Source: Clostridia bacterium (GTDB taxonomy: Bacteria > Bacillota > Clostridia > Lachnospirales > Lachnospiraceae). Taken from it: a stretch of DNA of 64,000 bases. Position 1 is the first letter of the stretch. Every line of letters begins with the position of its first letter. The translations under genes and the position numbers were made by a program. The notes beneath the pieces are model-generated. The model did no database searches and was not told where the DNA came from. It saw only the letters and a program-made list of their open reading frames with translations. The stretch is taken from positions 53,501 through 117,500 of the forward strand of contig BNZI01000001.1 of assembly GCA_026000945.1 (NCBI GenBank), written 5' to 3'. Shown here piece by piece: positions 1 to 7,972 of this stretch.

Positions 1-36
1 GTTTTTCGCTTTAGCTATGTATAAAGAATTTTATGT

Positions 37-702
37 TTATGCTTCTTTACCAGATTCTTTTGGAACTTTGATTAAATTTAATAAGGCACTGTAGTCTGTG
101 CGGTAAACCAAAATGTAAAATACTGCGGACAATAAAATTCCACCAAATACATCCAAAATAGAATGTTGTTTTAAAAATACAGTTGAAGCGCAAATGGAAA
201 CCATAAGAATGAAAGAAGCGCGTTTGAGCCAAACTTTAGATTTTAATTTTGGGGAGTGGAGGATACTTAAATGAACACCTATGGAGTTAAATACGTGTAT
301 ACTCGGAAAAACATTGGTAGGAGTGTCGGTAGTATGCAAAAGTGCAACTAAAGCAGAAAAAATATTTTTATTCGGATCAATAACAGGTCTTAAATTTGTA
401 CCATTTGGATAAAGCATACAAATCAACATTACAAAACTTTGACCAATATAGATAAACGCACAAAAACGGTAGAAGCTACTTTTTTCAAAAAAAGAAAAGT
501 AAGTAAAACCAAAACCAACATAAACAAACCAAAGTAAATAAGGGACAATAAAATATTCAGAAAAAGGAATAAAGTCATCTAAAAAACTATGCATAAGGTG
601 GTAATCCGTAATTGTTTTTTCTAAATGTAAAAACCAGAAAAGGTAAAATACACCATACAGCATAATGAGGTTGTGGCTATATTTTTTCCACAGTACTTTC
701 AT
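37..702 (-). CDS. PAP2-superfamily membrane phosphatase
   Basis: A 221-residue multi-pass membrane protein with the three PAP2 acid-phosphatase signatures in order: Arg-Pro at residues 105-106 (NLRPVID), PSIH at 133-136, and KQHSILD with His180 and Asp184. These form the phosphate site and catalytic His/Asp pair of lipid-phosphate phosphatases. Spacing and about six hydrophobic segments suit the undecaprenyl-diphosphate or phosphatidate phosphatase group, or the inositol-phosphoceramide-synthase-like branch; the substrate cannot be told. The start is set by AAGGAGG nine bases upstream of the ATG. It stands alone on the minus strand, and the 730 bases between it and spoIIGA hold repeat debris. 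Confidence 0.85.
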   Translation of the reverse strand: MKVLWKKYSHNLIMLYGVFYLFWFLHLEKTITDYHLMHSFLDDFIPFSEYFIVPYLLWFVYVGFGFTYFSFFEKSSFYRFCAFIYIGQSFVMLICMLYPNGTNLRPVIDPNKNIFSALVALLHTTDTPTNVFPSIHVFNSIGVHLSILHSPKLKSKVWLKRASFILMVSICASTVFLKQHSILDVFGGILLSAVFYILVYRTDYSALLNLIKVPKESGKEA

Positions 703-1382
703 TCATGCATTCCTCCTTGATTAGTAAACTACTCACCACTTAAGCTACAAACTTTTAAAGTGGGAGAATTTCTTGGAAACAGAGCTTAGAAAACCTGTAT
801 TCATAGACTCAAATGCCGCTTATGCGAATATGTTTCGTCATACTGCTTTTAGAAGTGAGGGACTTTTTGTACTGGTTAAGTACAAAAACTATAGATAGGA
901 TTAAGAGCTTGTTCATATCTATTTCACTTACGATAAAATATCATGGTCTATTGTTTCTCCTACATTATTGAGATTTCTTGAAGGACTTTCAGTATTTTTG
1001 TGATCCTTTTTGTGTAAGTGAAAAAATATACATAAAATTTTATTTGTTTATCAATACCCCATAGGCTCTCATATTACAAACTATGTTGCTTTTATGAAAT
1101 TATAGCATACCCCTTGCATGAAAACAAGAGAATACTCGGAAAAAGTTAGGATGAAATTAAGTAAAAAAGAAAAAATGAGGATGAAAATTAATTTTTATTT
1201 TGGATTGAGCTGATTTATTTTTGATCTTTAGGGAAAAATTTTATAATTATTCAGGAATTTTTTATATAACAAAAAGAAATATAAAAAAAATAAAATCCCC
1301 TATTTTTTACAAATTTTTCAAAAAAAAACTTTATAATTAAACAAGATTCTTTGATCAACTAGAAGGTTTTGGAGGTGAGGCT
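703..1382. other. AT-rich intergenic region with repeat remnant
   Basis: No gene seen. It contains a perfect 10-bp-arm hairpin at 864-888 (TTTTTGTACT / AGTACAAAAA), a degraded piece of the dispersed repeat at about 897-1040, and a very A/T-rich stretch at 1140-1340 ahead of spoIIGA. A TATAAT hexamer at 1332-1337 could be the -10 of a sigma-A promoter; TTTTAC at 1305-1310 lies 21 bases upstream. The B. subtilis spoIIG promoter also has an unusually long spacer, but no convincing Spo0A box was seen, so the promoter call is weak. Confidence 0.5.
897..1040 (+). repeat. Dispersed repeat, internal fragment
   Basis: AGAGCTTGTTCATATCTATT, ATCATGGTCTATTGTTTCTC, TTTCAGTATTTTTGTGATCC and GTGTAAGTGAAAAAATATAC align in order with the middle of the longest copy, with many changes. 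Both ends are missing. Confidence 0.5.
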
Positions 1383-2189
1383 ACGGTTTATACCGTATAT
1401 TTAGATGTTTTATTTCTTGTAAATTTTCTGATGGATTTAGGAATTTTATGGTTAATGAAACGTATTTTACATGATCAGTCTGAGTACTTTCGGATTGCTT
1501 TGGCTGCACTTTTGGGTGCAGTGTGGCTGTGCGCCGTAGTTGTTTTTTCTTTTCCAAGACTTTTGGAGTGGATTTGTAGTTATGGCTTAGTTAGTGTGGC
1601 AATGGTTCTGATTGCCTTTCCTAGTACAAAACTCATGGAAATCTTGTATAGAGTAGTTTGTCTGTATTTTTTTAGTTTTTGTGTGGGAGGAATTAGTAAT
1701 TTTTTATTCTATCATACAACAGTAGGGAAGTTAAGACAGTGGTTTGTTGTTGCTTTATTTTCGATCGGGATTAGTTATTGCTTGTTTTGGCTATGGGAAC
1801 AAAGGAAAAAGAGCCAGCAAAATATTTATGAAGTAGAACTAATTTATGAGGGGAAAAGTTTTATGCTCAAAGCTTTATGTGATACGGGGAACGCCTTGCG
1901 TGAACCGATCAGTGGGCAGGTGGTCAGTATTTTAGAATATGGAGTTTGCAGTGAAGTCATTCAAAAAGTCACTTCTTTTCGTTATATTCCTTATCGGAGT
2001 GTAGGAAAAAATAATGGATTTTTAGTTGGTATTCAAATGCAAGAAATGATCATTTGGCAAAAAGAAAAAAAAACTTGCATTTTAAAACCAATGATTGGAA
2101 TTTATCAAGGGGTACTGAGTAGGGACGGTCGCTATCAGATGCTATTGCATCCAAGTTTAGTAGAGGAAGAAAGGGGAGTTTGCGCATGA
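1383..2189 (+). CDS. spoIIGA: Sporulation sigma-E processing protease SpoIIGA
   Basis: Membrane-embedded aspartic protease that, during sporulation, removes the pro-peptide from pro-SigE in the mother cell after SpoIIR signalling. The N-terminal half holds about five membrane segments. The soluble half carries the catalytic Asp-Thr-Gly at codons from 1881 ([10 protein letters not shown]), as in the family. The first ATG in frame is at 1431, but the family N-terminus (here [19 protein letters not shown]) is encoded upstream of it. The reading frame is open back through 1386, and GGAGGTGAGG lies at 1371-1380. The only start-like codon in the right place is ACG at 1383. Either initiation is non-canonical or an ATG has mutated. 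It overlaps sigE by four bases (ATGA). Confidence 0.9.
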   Translation, partial: TVYTVYLDVLFLVNFLMDLGILWLMKRILHDQSEYFRIALAALLGAVWLCAVVVFSFPRLLEWICSYGLVSVAMVLIAFPSTKLMEILYRVVCLYFFSFCVGGISNFLFYHTTVGKLRQWFVVALFSIGISYCLFWLWEQRKKSQQNIYEVELIYEGKSFMLKALCDTGNALREPISGQVVSILEYGVCSEVIQKVTSFRYIPYRSVGKNNGFLVGIQMQEMIIWQKEKKTCILKPMIGIYQGVLSRDGRYQMLLHPSLVEEERGVCA

Positions 2190-2926
2190 TTATTCGCGCT
2201 TATATACCACGTTGTTTTCGATTTAAGATTATGCCTGCTATTCGAAATCTACTGCGGGTCAAAGAGGGGGAGATCCATTACATAGGCGGTGCGGACGTTT
2301 TACCTGCCCCATTAGATTCAGAACAAGAAGGTTTAGTTATTCGTCGTTTAGGAACAGAGAGGGATAAAGAGGCAAAATCTTTGTTGATTGAACATAATTT
2401 ACGTTTGGTGGTTTATATTGCAAAGAAATTTGACAATACTAGTGTGGGAGTCGAAGATTTAATTTCTATTGGAACAATTGGATTAATTAAGGCGATTAAT
2501 ACATTTAATCCAGAAAAAAATATTAAGTTAGCTACGTATGCTTCTAGATGTATTGAAAATGAAATTTTAATGTATTTAAGAAGAAATAATAAAACAAAGA
2601 TGGAGGTTTCTATTGATGAACCATTAAATGTAGACTGGGATGGAAATGAATTGCTTTTATCAGATATTTTGGGAACAGAAGAAGATGTCATTTATCGTGA
2701 TTTAGAAGATGAAGTAGAAAGGGGTTTATTAACCCAAGCAATCAGTCATTTGAATGAACGGGAAAAGCAAATTGTTATGCTTCGTTTTGGTTTGAGTACA
2801 CCGGACGGTATGGAGATGACACAAAAGGAAGTAGCAGATTTAATGGGTATTTCTCAGTCTTATATTTCACGTTTGGAAAAAAAGATTATCAAGCAGTTGA
2901 AAAAAGAAATCGTTCGCTTTGAATAG
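2186..2926 (+). CDS. sigE: RNA polymerase sporulation sigma factor SigE
   Basis: Early mother-cell sigma factor. The ATG at 2186 overlaps the spoIIGA stop (ATGA) and follows AAGGGGAG with 7-base spacing, so translation is probably coupled. A basic N-terminal stretch of about 25 residues ([13 protein letters not shown]) before the EIHYIGG segment matches the pro-sequence that SpoIIGA removes. Region 2 is nearly identical to the family ([51 protein letters not shown]), and region 4 has the helix-turn-helix [15 protein letters not shown]. At 246 residues it is close to the usual 239. The gene's 3' end is duplicated downstream in degraded form. Confidence 0.97.
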   Translation: MIIRAYIPRCFRFKIMPAIRNLLRVKEGEIHYIGGADVLPAPLDSEQEGLVIRRLGTERDKEAKSLLIEHNLRLVVYIAKKFDNTSVGVEDLISIGTIGLIKAINTFNPEKNIKLATYASRCIENEILMYLRRNNKTKMEVSIDEPLNVDWDGNELLLSDILGTEEDVIYRDLEDEVERGLLTQAISHLNEREKQIVMLRFGLSTPDGMEMTQKEVADLMGISQSYISRLEKKIIKQLKKEIVRFE

Positions 2927-2965
2927 TGATGTTTTGTCTGTTGATTTAGGGAAATATCTGACGTG

Positions 2966-3028
2966 CAAAAAAAGTGATTGAGCAGCTCAAAAAAGGAAAT
3001 TGTTTGCTTGAAATAGCGATGTTTTGTT
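2966..3028 (+). pseudogene. Degenerate duplicate of the sigE 3' end
   Basis: This stretch repeats about 63 bases spanning the last codons, stop and trailer of sigE (2876-2938), offset by 90 bases. The shared blocks include AAAAAAAG-ATT, AGCAG, CAAAAAAG, GAAAT, TTTGC and the identical GATGTTTTGT. The copy has point changes and a one-base insertion that breaks the frame. It is a leftover of a short tandem duplication and has no start codon or function visible. Confidence 0.75.
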
Positions 3029-3073
3029 TATTTATACAGTCTTTATACAGGAAATAATTGCTTTGCAAGAGGT

Positions 3074-3103
3074 GTATAAAAGCCCCTGAAATCGTGCATG
3101 ATT
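3074..3103 (+). promoter_or_regulatory. Possible SigF/SigG-type promoter before sigG
   Basis: GTATA at 3074-3078 and CATGATT at 3097-3103 resemble the -35 (GyATA) and -10 (CATnnTA) of forespore sigma factors. This would fit autoregulation of sigG. The 18-base spacer is slightly long and the -10 has one mismatch, so this is tentative. Confidence 0.3.
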
Positions 3104-3145
3104 TGAGTATCAAATGATAACAAGAAGATGCGGAGGTTTTCAGGT

Positions 3146-3925
3146 ATGGCGATACACAAAGTAGAGATTTGTGGGGTGAATACTTCACAATTACCCTTAC
3201 TGAAAAACGAAGAAAAAGAAGCATTATTTGAAAAAATTCTTGAAGGGGATAAGCAAGCGAGGGAGGATTATATTAAGGGTAATCTTAGGTTAGTTCTTAG
3301 TGTAATCCAACGTTTTTCAAATAGCAATGAAAATGTGGACGATTTATTTCAAATTGGGTGTATTGGACTCATCAAAGCCATTGATAATTTTGATGTCACT
3401 CAACAAGTTAAATTTTCCACCTATGCTGTTCCTATGATTTTGGGAGAAATCCGAAGATATTTAAGAGATTCTTCCAGTCCAATCCGCGTCAGTCGTTCTT
3501 TAAGAGATACTGCTTATAAAGCCATTTATGCAAAAGAAGGATTAATGAAGCGAAATTTAAAAGAGCCAACAATCCATGAAATTGCACAAGAAGTGGGAAT
3601 CAGCAAAGAAGAAATCGCCTATGCCTTAGATGCGATCCAAAGTCCGTTAAGTCTGTATGAACCGGTATATTCAGATGGCGGAGACACTTTATACGTGATG
3701 GATCAAATTAAGGATAAAAAAAATAAAGAAGAAAATTGGGTAGAAGATATTTCTTTGGGGGAAGCCTTAAAGAGATTACCAGGTAGGGAAAAAGAAATTA
3801 TTGAAATGCGTTTTTATGAGGGGAAAACACAGATGGAAGTGGCTAAAGAAATCGGTATTTCCCAAGCACAAGTATCTAGATTAGAAAAGAATGCCTTAAA
3901 AATGATGAAACATTATTTAGCTTAA
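3146..3925 (+). CDS. sigG: RNA polymerase sporulation sigma factor SigG
   Basis: Late forespore sigma factor, 259 residues. The diagnostic N-terminus KVEICGVNTSQLPLLKNEE, used by anti-sigma regulators in this family, is intact. Region 2 (GNLRLVLSVIQRF, VDDLFQIGCIGLIKAIDNFD, KFSTYAVPMILGEIRRYLRD) and region 4 (KTQMEVAKEIGISQAQVSRLEK) match the SigG/SigF group, and the LYEP.YSDGGD segment is typical of SigG. The ATG at 3146 is chosen over one 18 bases upstream because CGGAGG at 3131-3136 is well placed for it. It lies 220 bases after sigE, the conserved spoIIGA-sigE-sigG order. Confidence 0.97.
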   Translation: MAIHKVEICGVNTSQLPLLKNEEKEALFEKILEGDKQAREDYIKGNLRLVLSVIQRFSNSNENVDDLFQIGCIGLIKAIDNFDVTQQVKFSTYAVPMILGEIRRYLRDSSSPIRVSRSLRDTAYKAIYAKEGLMKRNLKEPTIHEIAQEVGISKEEIAYALDAIQSPLSLYEPVYSDGGDTLYVMDQIKDKKNKEENWVEDISLGEALKRLPGREKEIIEMRFYEGKTQMEVAKEIGISQAQVSRLEKNALKMMKHYLA

Positions 3926-4023
3926 CTAATGAATCAATGAGATGTATTTTTAAAATAAAGTAAAAAGAGTAAAAGCACTTAAAGCCTTTTTTTCGCATAC
4001 CTTAGTAGTAAACGGGTTGCGGG

Positions 4024-4653
4024 GTGAGGCAGTTGAAAACATTTCCTAAGCCTTTGTCTGCAAAAGAAGAGCGGGCATATCTTGCTCTCTATCAACAGGG
4101 CGATCAAGCGGCTAAGGATACTTTGATTGAACGAAATATGCGTTTAGTTGCCCATATTGCCAAAAAGTATCATTCTGCAGAACGGGATTTTGATGATTTG
4201 CTTTCTACAGGTATGGTTGGTTTAATCAAAGCGGTAAATACGTTTAACACAGATAAAGGAAGCAGATTGGCAACATATGCCGCTAAGTGTATAGATAATG
4301 AAATCCTGATGATGTTACGTTCGGAGCGTAAACACTCCAAGGATATTTCTTTATATGAACCTTTGGGTTTTGATGCGGAAGGAAAAGAAATCAGCTTTTT
4401 TGATGTGATGGAGGCCGATGAAAAGGAAATCCCTGACCGTATCGTTTTAATTCAAGACATTGCTAGATTAGATGAAGCTTTTCAATATCTGAAACCAAAA
4501 GAACAAACAGTCATTAAAATGCGTTATGGAATTCTAGGAAGCGGAGAATTTACGCAAAGAGAGATTGCAAATCAATTGAGTATGTCCCGTTCTTATGTTT
4601 CTAGGATTGAAAAGGCAGCTTTGGAAAAATTGCGTTTAGCGATGAAAGATTAA
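4024..4653 (+). CDS. sigK: RNA polymerase sporulation sigma factor SigK
   Basis: Late mother-cell sigma factor, 209 residues and uninterrupted. SigK hallmarks are FPKPLSAKEE at the N-terminus, NMRLVAHIAKKY, LATYAAKCIDNEILM, and the C-terminal helix-turn-helix MSRSYVSRIEKAAL. Start is GTG at 4024 (TTG at 4033 also possible). An in-frame TAA at 4009 leaves no room for the roughly 20-residue pro-sequence of Bacillus SigK: the protein begins about where the processed form does. No skin-type insertion splits it. Control must therefore be transcriptional or otherwise not by pro-peptide cleavage. Its position directly after sigG is unusual, as sigK is usually elsewhere in the chromosome. A strong terminator follows. 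Confidence 0.93.
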   Translation: MRQLKTFPKPLSAKEERAYLALYQQGDQAAKDTLIERNMRLVAHIAKKYHSAERDFDDLLSTGMVGLIKAVNTFNTDKGSRLATYAAKCIDNEILMMLRSERKHSKDISLYEPLGFDAEGKEISFFDVMEADEKEIPDRIVLIQDIARLDEAFQYLKPKEQTVIKMRYGILGSGEFTQREIANQLSMSRSYVSRIEKAALEKLRLAMKD

Positions 4654-4667
4654 GAGAATATCGTTTG

Positions 4668-4697
4668 GGATATGGGCGTGCTTCCATATCCTTTTTT
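4668..4697 (+). terminator. Rho-independent terminator after sigK
   Basis: GGATATGG / CCATATCC hairpin with an eight-base loop followed by six T residues, 15 bases after the sigK stop. It closes the sporulation cluster. Confidence 0.9.
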
Positions 4698-4867
4698 GAA
4701 TACAGGATTTTTGATTCAAAGGTAACTGGCTAATTGCTGACCGTTTTTACTTGTTAAATAAGGTAGTAAGTGTTAAAATATAAAATTCAAGGAGATTTTA
4801 TCAAGGGCAAAGTAAAGAACCTGTTTATGCGCTTGATCGGATAACAGATAGCCTTTGACGCAAAGTA

Positions 4868-5710
4868 ATGTTAAATGATGAAAGTATGTTTGCAAAAACA
4901 TTAGAACGCAATTTAATTAAAAAATATAGAAAAAGTATTTGGGTAAAATTCACTAGAGCAGTCAAAACATATGCTTTGATTCAAGAGCAAGATAAAATTA
5001 TGGTTTGTATTTCCGGTGGAAAAGATTCTTTCTTATTAGCAAAATGCATACAGGAGTTGCAAAGGCATGGACAAATTGCTTTTACAGCAGAGTATGTGGT
5101 CATGGATCCAGGTTATCGGGAAGATAATCTAGCTTCGATTCAAAAAAATGCGAATCAAATGAATATTCCAATACGCTTTTTTTCTACAGAAATATTTGAT
5201 ATTGTGGCAGGGATAGAAGAATCCCCTTGTTATTTGTGTGCCCGAATGCGTAGAGGACATCTGTATGCAAAAGCACAGGAATTAGGCTGTAATAAAATTG
5301 CTTTAGGTCATCATTTTGATGATGTCGTGGAAACTATTTTAATGAATATGCTATATGGGGGGCAAATTAAAACCATGCTACCCAAATTACATAGCAAAAA
5401 TTTCAAAGGAATGGAATTGATTCGTCCTTTATCTTTCATTAAGGAGGAAGATATTAAACATTTTTGGACTTTTCATGGATCGGAATTTTTACAGTGCGGC
5501 TGTCGTTTTACTGAATGTTCACCAGATGAACAAAAGATTTCCAAACGTAGGGAAATGAAAGAGTTAGTCAGTCATTTGCGAAAATTAAATCCTTTGATGG
5601 ATCAGAATATTTTTCATAGTATGGAAAATATTCGCTTAGATACAGTGGTTGCCTATCACAAAAAAGGAGAATTCCATCATTTTTTAGATGAGTATGATCA
5701 GAGAGAGTAA
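4868..5710 (+). CDS. TtcA-like PP-loop ATPase, probable tRNA thiolation enzyme
   Basis: A 280-residue member of the N-type ATP pyrophosphatase family. The PP-loop SGGKDS is at residues 49-54, and a LGHHFDDVVET motif is near 146-156. Cys121-x-x-Cys124 (CYLCARMRR) is the pair that in TtcA binds an iron-sulfur cluster and acts in sulfur transfer to cytidine 32 of tRNA. A C-terminal Cys cluster (LQCGCRFTEC, Cys210, 212, 217) is also seen in the Firmicute group, where the exact tRNA substrate is less certain. The ATG at 4868 has no good ribosome site; the ATG at 4886 is an alternative. It stands alone between the sigK terminator and repeat remnants. Confidence 0.85.
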   Translation: MLNDESMFAKTLERNLIKKYRKSIWVKFTRAVKTYALIQEQDKIMVCISGGKDSFLLAKCIQELQRHGQIAFTAEYVVMDPGYREDNLASIQKNANQMNIPIRFFSTEIFDIVAGIEESPCYLCARMRRGHLYAKAQELGCNKIALGHHFDDVVETILMNMLYGGQIKTMLPKLHSKNFKGMELIRPLSFIKEEDIKHFWTFHGSEFLQCGCRFTECSPDEQKISKRREMKELVSHLRKLNPLMDQNIFHSMENIRLDTVVAYHKKGEFHHFLDEYDQRE

Positions 5711-6054
5711 GTGGTTGAGCTGATTGCACGGCATGAGAATAGTTTATTTGCCACATCTTTTGCAATATTTAATATCTACTTTTGAGGAATCTACACACTA
5801 CCACGGGGCATCTATCTTTTGGTAGGTTTTGTGCTGGTCTGTGTTTAGCGCTTATTTTCGTTATTTTACTTACGGGAGAATGTCGGTCTATTTTCTGCTA
5901 CCTTTTGATGTAAAATAAAATTAAGGAATTAAGAAAATTTTCACTGAATTAAGCTTCAGTTGATGAGAATTTATGTAAATTGACGTAGTGAAAAGTAAAT
6001 CGTGTGAGCTCAGCTCATTGTACTATACGGTATTTAGAGAAAGGAGAATATAGT
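5711..6054. other. Intergenic region with partial dispersed repeat
   Basis: No gene seen. Positions about 5786-5912 match the left half of the dispersed repeat (ACACACTACC, then CATCTATCTTTTGGTAG, then CTTACGGGAGAATGTCGGTC), with the right half lost. Confidence 0.6.
5786..5912 (+). repeat. Dispersed repeat, left-half fragment
   Basis: ACACACTACCACGGGGCATC then TATCTTTTGGTAGGTTTTGT and CTTACGGGAGAATGTCGGTC match the left half of the family. The copy ends near 5912 without the right terminus. Confidence 0.6.
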
Positions 6055-7797
6055 TTGAGTAAGAGCAAAGGAAAAAATAGCGAGTTATTTAAGCGGTTTT
6101 ATCCGTATTTTCATCCTTATCGCAAAGACTTGCTGATTGATTTAGGTTGTGCTGCGGGTACAATTGTCTGTGAAATTGCTTTGCCGTTTATTATCCGTGC
6201 GCTAACCAGTGCAGGTATGGAAAATAGTATGACCTTGGAGTTAGTCGTACGTTTAGGCTTACTTTATGCTGTTTTGCGGATGGTGGAAATCTGTGCCGCA
6301 TATTATATGAATGGACAAGGACATATCATGGGGGCAAAAATGGAGCGAGATATGAGAACAGCTGCTTTTTCCCATTTGACAAAATTATCTGAAAATTATT
6401 ACCATAACAATAAAGTCGGACAAATTATGTCCAAAATTACAACCGATTTATTTGAGGTGACAGAATTTGCTCACCATTGCCCGGAAGAATTTTTTATTGC
6501 TGCATTGAAATCTGTTATTGCTTTTATTCTTTTGCTGAGAATTAATCTTTGGCTTACCGTCATTATTTTTCTTTTGTTACCCTTTATGGCAACAGCGGTT
6601 TCTTACTGCACTCGTTTTGTGAGAGCGGCTTTTCGAAAACAGGGAGAATTTATTGGAGAATTAAATGCAAAGCTAGAAGATACTTTATTGGGTGAAAAAG
6701 TGATGAAAGCTTTTACCAATGAAGAATTGGAAAAAGAGAAATTCGAGCAAGGAAATGTAGAGTTTTTATCTATTAAAAGATTTACGTACCGTTATCTTGC
6801 TGCTTTACAAGTGGTGAATCGTCTCTTTGAAGCGTTGATGTATTTAGTTGTCATTTTGGTAGGCGGAACTTTTGTTTATTTAGGTTATTTAAAGGCGGCT
6901 GATTTAGTTGCCTATGTACTGTTTATTAGTACTTTATTAGGAACAATTAGGCGAATTGCTGAATTTACGGAACAATTTCAAAAAGGAATGTCTGGGATAG
7001 AGCGTTTCTTTCAAATTTTAGATGCACCTATTGAAATTTTTGATGAAGAGGGCGCAAAAACCTTAGATAAAATTCAAGGTAGTATTGCTTTTGAACAAGT
7101 TAGCTTTTCTTATGAAGGAAGCTCACAGAAGGTTTTAGAGAACTTATCTTTTTCTGTAAAGGCAGGGGAAAAAATTGCTTTAGTAGGTTCTTCAGGGGCA
7201 GGAAAAACAACAATTTGTCATTTGATTCCTCGATTTTATGATCCAACTCAAGGCAAGATTTTGATTGATGGACAAGATATATTATCGATTCGTTTGTCTA
7301 GTTTGCGTAAACATATTGGTATTGTGCAGCAAGATGTGTATTTATTTGCTGGTACAGTCTATGAAAATATTTTATATGGAAATCCATCTGCTTCAAGAGA
7401 AGAAGTTGAGGAAGCGGCAAAATTAGCAGGTGCTCATACATTTATTTTGGGTTTATCTGAAGGATATGATAGCTATGTGGGGGAAAGGGGCGTCAAACTT
7501 TCAGGCGGACAAAAACAAAGAATTAGTATAGCACGGGTATTTTTAAAAAATCCTCCTATTTTGATTTTAGACGAGGCAACTTCTGCCTTGGATAATGAAA
7601 GTGAATATATTGTTTCTCAATCTTTAGAAAGATTGGCAAAAGGAAGAACAAGTATTACGATAGCCCATCGTTTAACCACGATACAGGATGCGGACCGTAT
7701 TTTGGTATTGTCGGAAAACGGTATTGAAGAAGAGGGCACACATGACGAACTTATGCGTAAACAAGGAATGTATTATCAGTTTCAACACAGAGCTTGA
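6055..7797 (+). CDS. ABC transporter, fused permease-ATPase (MsbA/BmrA-type exporter)
   Basis: A half-transporter of 580 residues. A six-helix type IV ABC exporter membrane domain occupies residues 1-315. An ATPase domain follows with Walker A GSSGAGKTT near 378, Q-loop IVQQDVYLF, signature LSGGQKQR near 481, Walker B ILILDEATSALD and the H-loop AHRLTT. It should work as a homodimer exporting lipids, peptides or drugs; the cargo cannot be read. The TTG at 6055 is preferred over an in-frame GTG at 6004 because AAAGGAGAA lies directly upstream of it and the sequence before it is not conserved-looking. The gene is monocistronic between repeat debris and a hairpin. Confidence 0.92.
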   Translation: MSKSKGKNSELFKRFYPYFHPYRKDLLIDLGCAAGTIVCEIALPFIIRALTSAGMENSMTLELVVRLGLLYAVLRMVEICAAYYMNGQGHIMGAKMERDMRTAAFSHLTKLSENYYHNNKVGQIMSKITTDLFEVTEFAHHCPEEFFIAALKSVIAFILLLRINLWLTVIIFLLLPFMATAVSYCTRFVRAAFRKQGEFIGELNAKLEDTLLGEKVMKAFTNEELEKEKFEQGNVEFLSIKRFTYRYLAALQVVNRLFEALMYLVVILVGGTFVYLGYLKAADLVAYVLFISTLLGTIRRIAEFTEQFQKGMSGIERFFQILDAPIEIFDEEGAKTLDKIQGSIAFEQVSFSYEGSSQKVLENLSFSVKAGEKIALVGSSGAGKTTICHLIPRFYDPTQGKILIDGQDILSIRLSSLRKHIGIVQQDVYLFAGTVYENILYGNPSASREEVEEAAKLAGAHTFILGLSEGYDSYVGERGVKLSGGQKQRISIARVFLKNPPILILDEATSALDNESEYIVSQSLERLAKGRTSITIAHRLTTIQDADRILVLSENGIEEEGTHDELMRKQGMYYQFQHRA

Positions 7798-7805
7798 ATT
7801 ACAGA

Positions 7806-7840
7806 CTGAGAAAAAGACGGCTTAACGTTATTTTTCTCAG
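7806..7840 (+). terminator. Hairpin after ABC transporter gene
   Basis: Perfect 10-bp inverted repeat CTGAGAAAAA / TTTTTCTCAG starting 9 bases past the stop. The T-rich part lies in the 3' arm and not after it, so termination is likely but not certain. Confidence 0.55.
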
Positions 7841-7972
7841 AACTGGGAAACAAGTAAGTAAGAAGTGGGAGCTTGAACCACCTTAGCGTTTGCATTTTAT
7901 TTTGAGAAGGCAAACTCTGTTGACGCAATGAGGTAAAGATAAAGGCAACTCACCGTTTGTTAAGGAGAACAA

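Noticed and set aside
1431-2189. spoIIGA starting at ATG 1431
   Set aside because: It would remove the conserved N-terminus [11 protein letters not shown] and has no ribosome site; the GGAGG signal is 50 bases further upstream.
4013-4653. sigK read as a second sigE
   Set aside because: The NMRLVAHI segment, the SRSYVSRIEKAAL helix and the FPKPLS start are those of SigK, not SigE.
7880-7972. Possible cyclic di-GMP (GEMM) riboswitch upstream of the EAL gene
   Set aside because: GACGCAA and nearby GGCAAAC resemble pieces of the GEMM consensus, but order and spacing do not form the three-helix aptamer.
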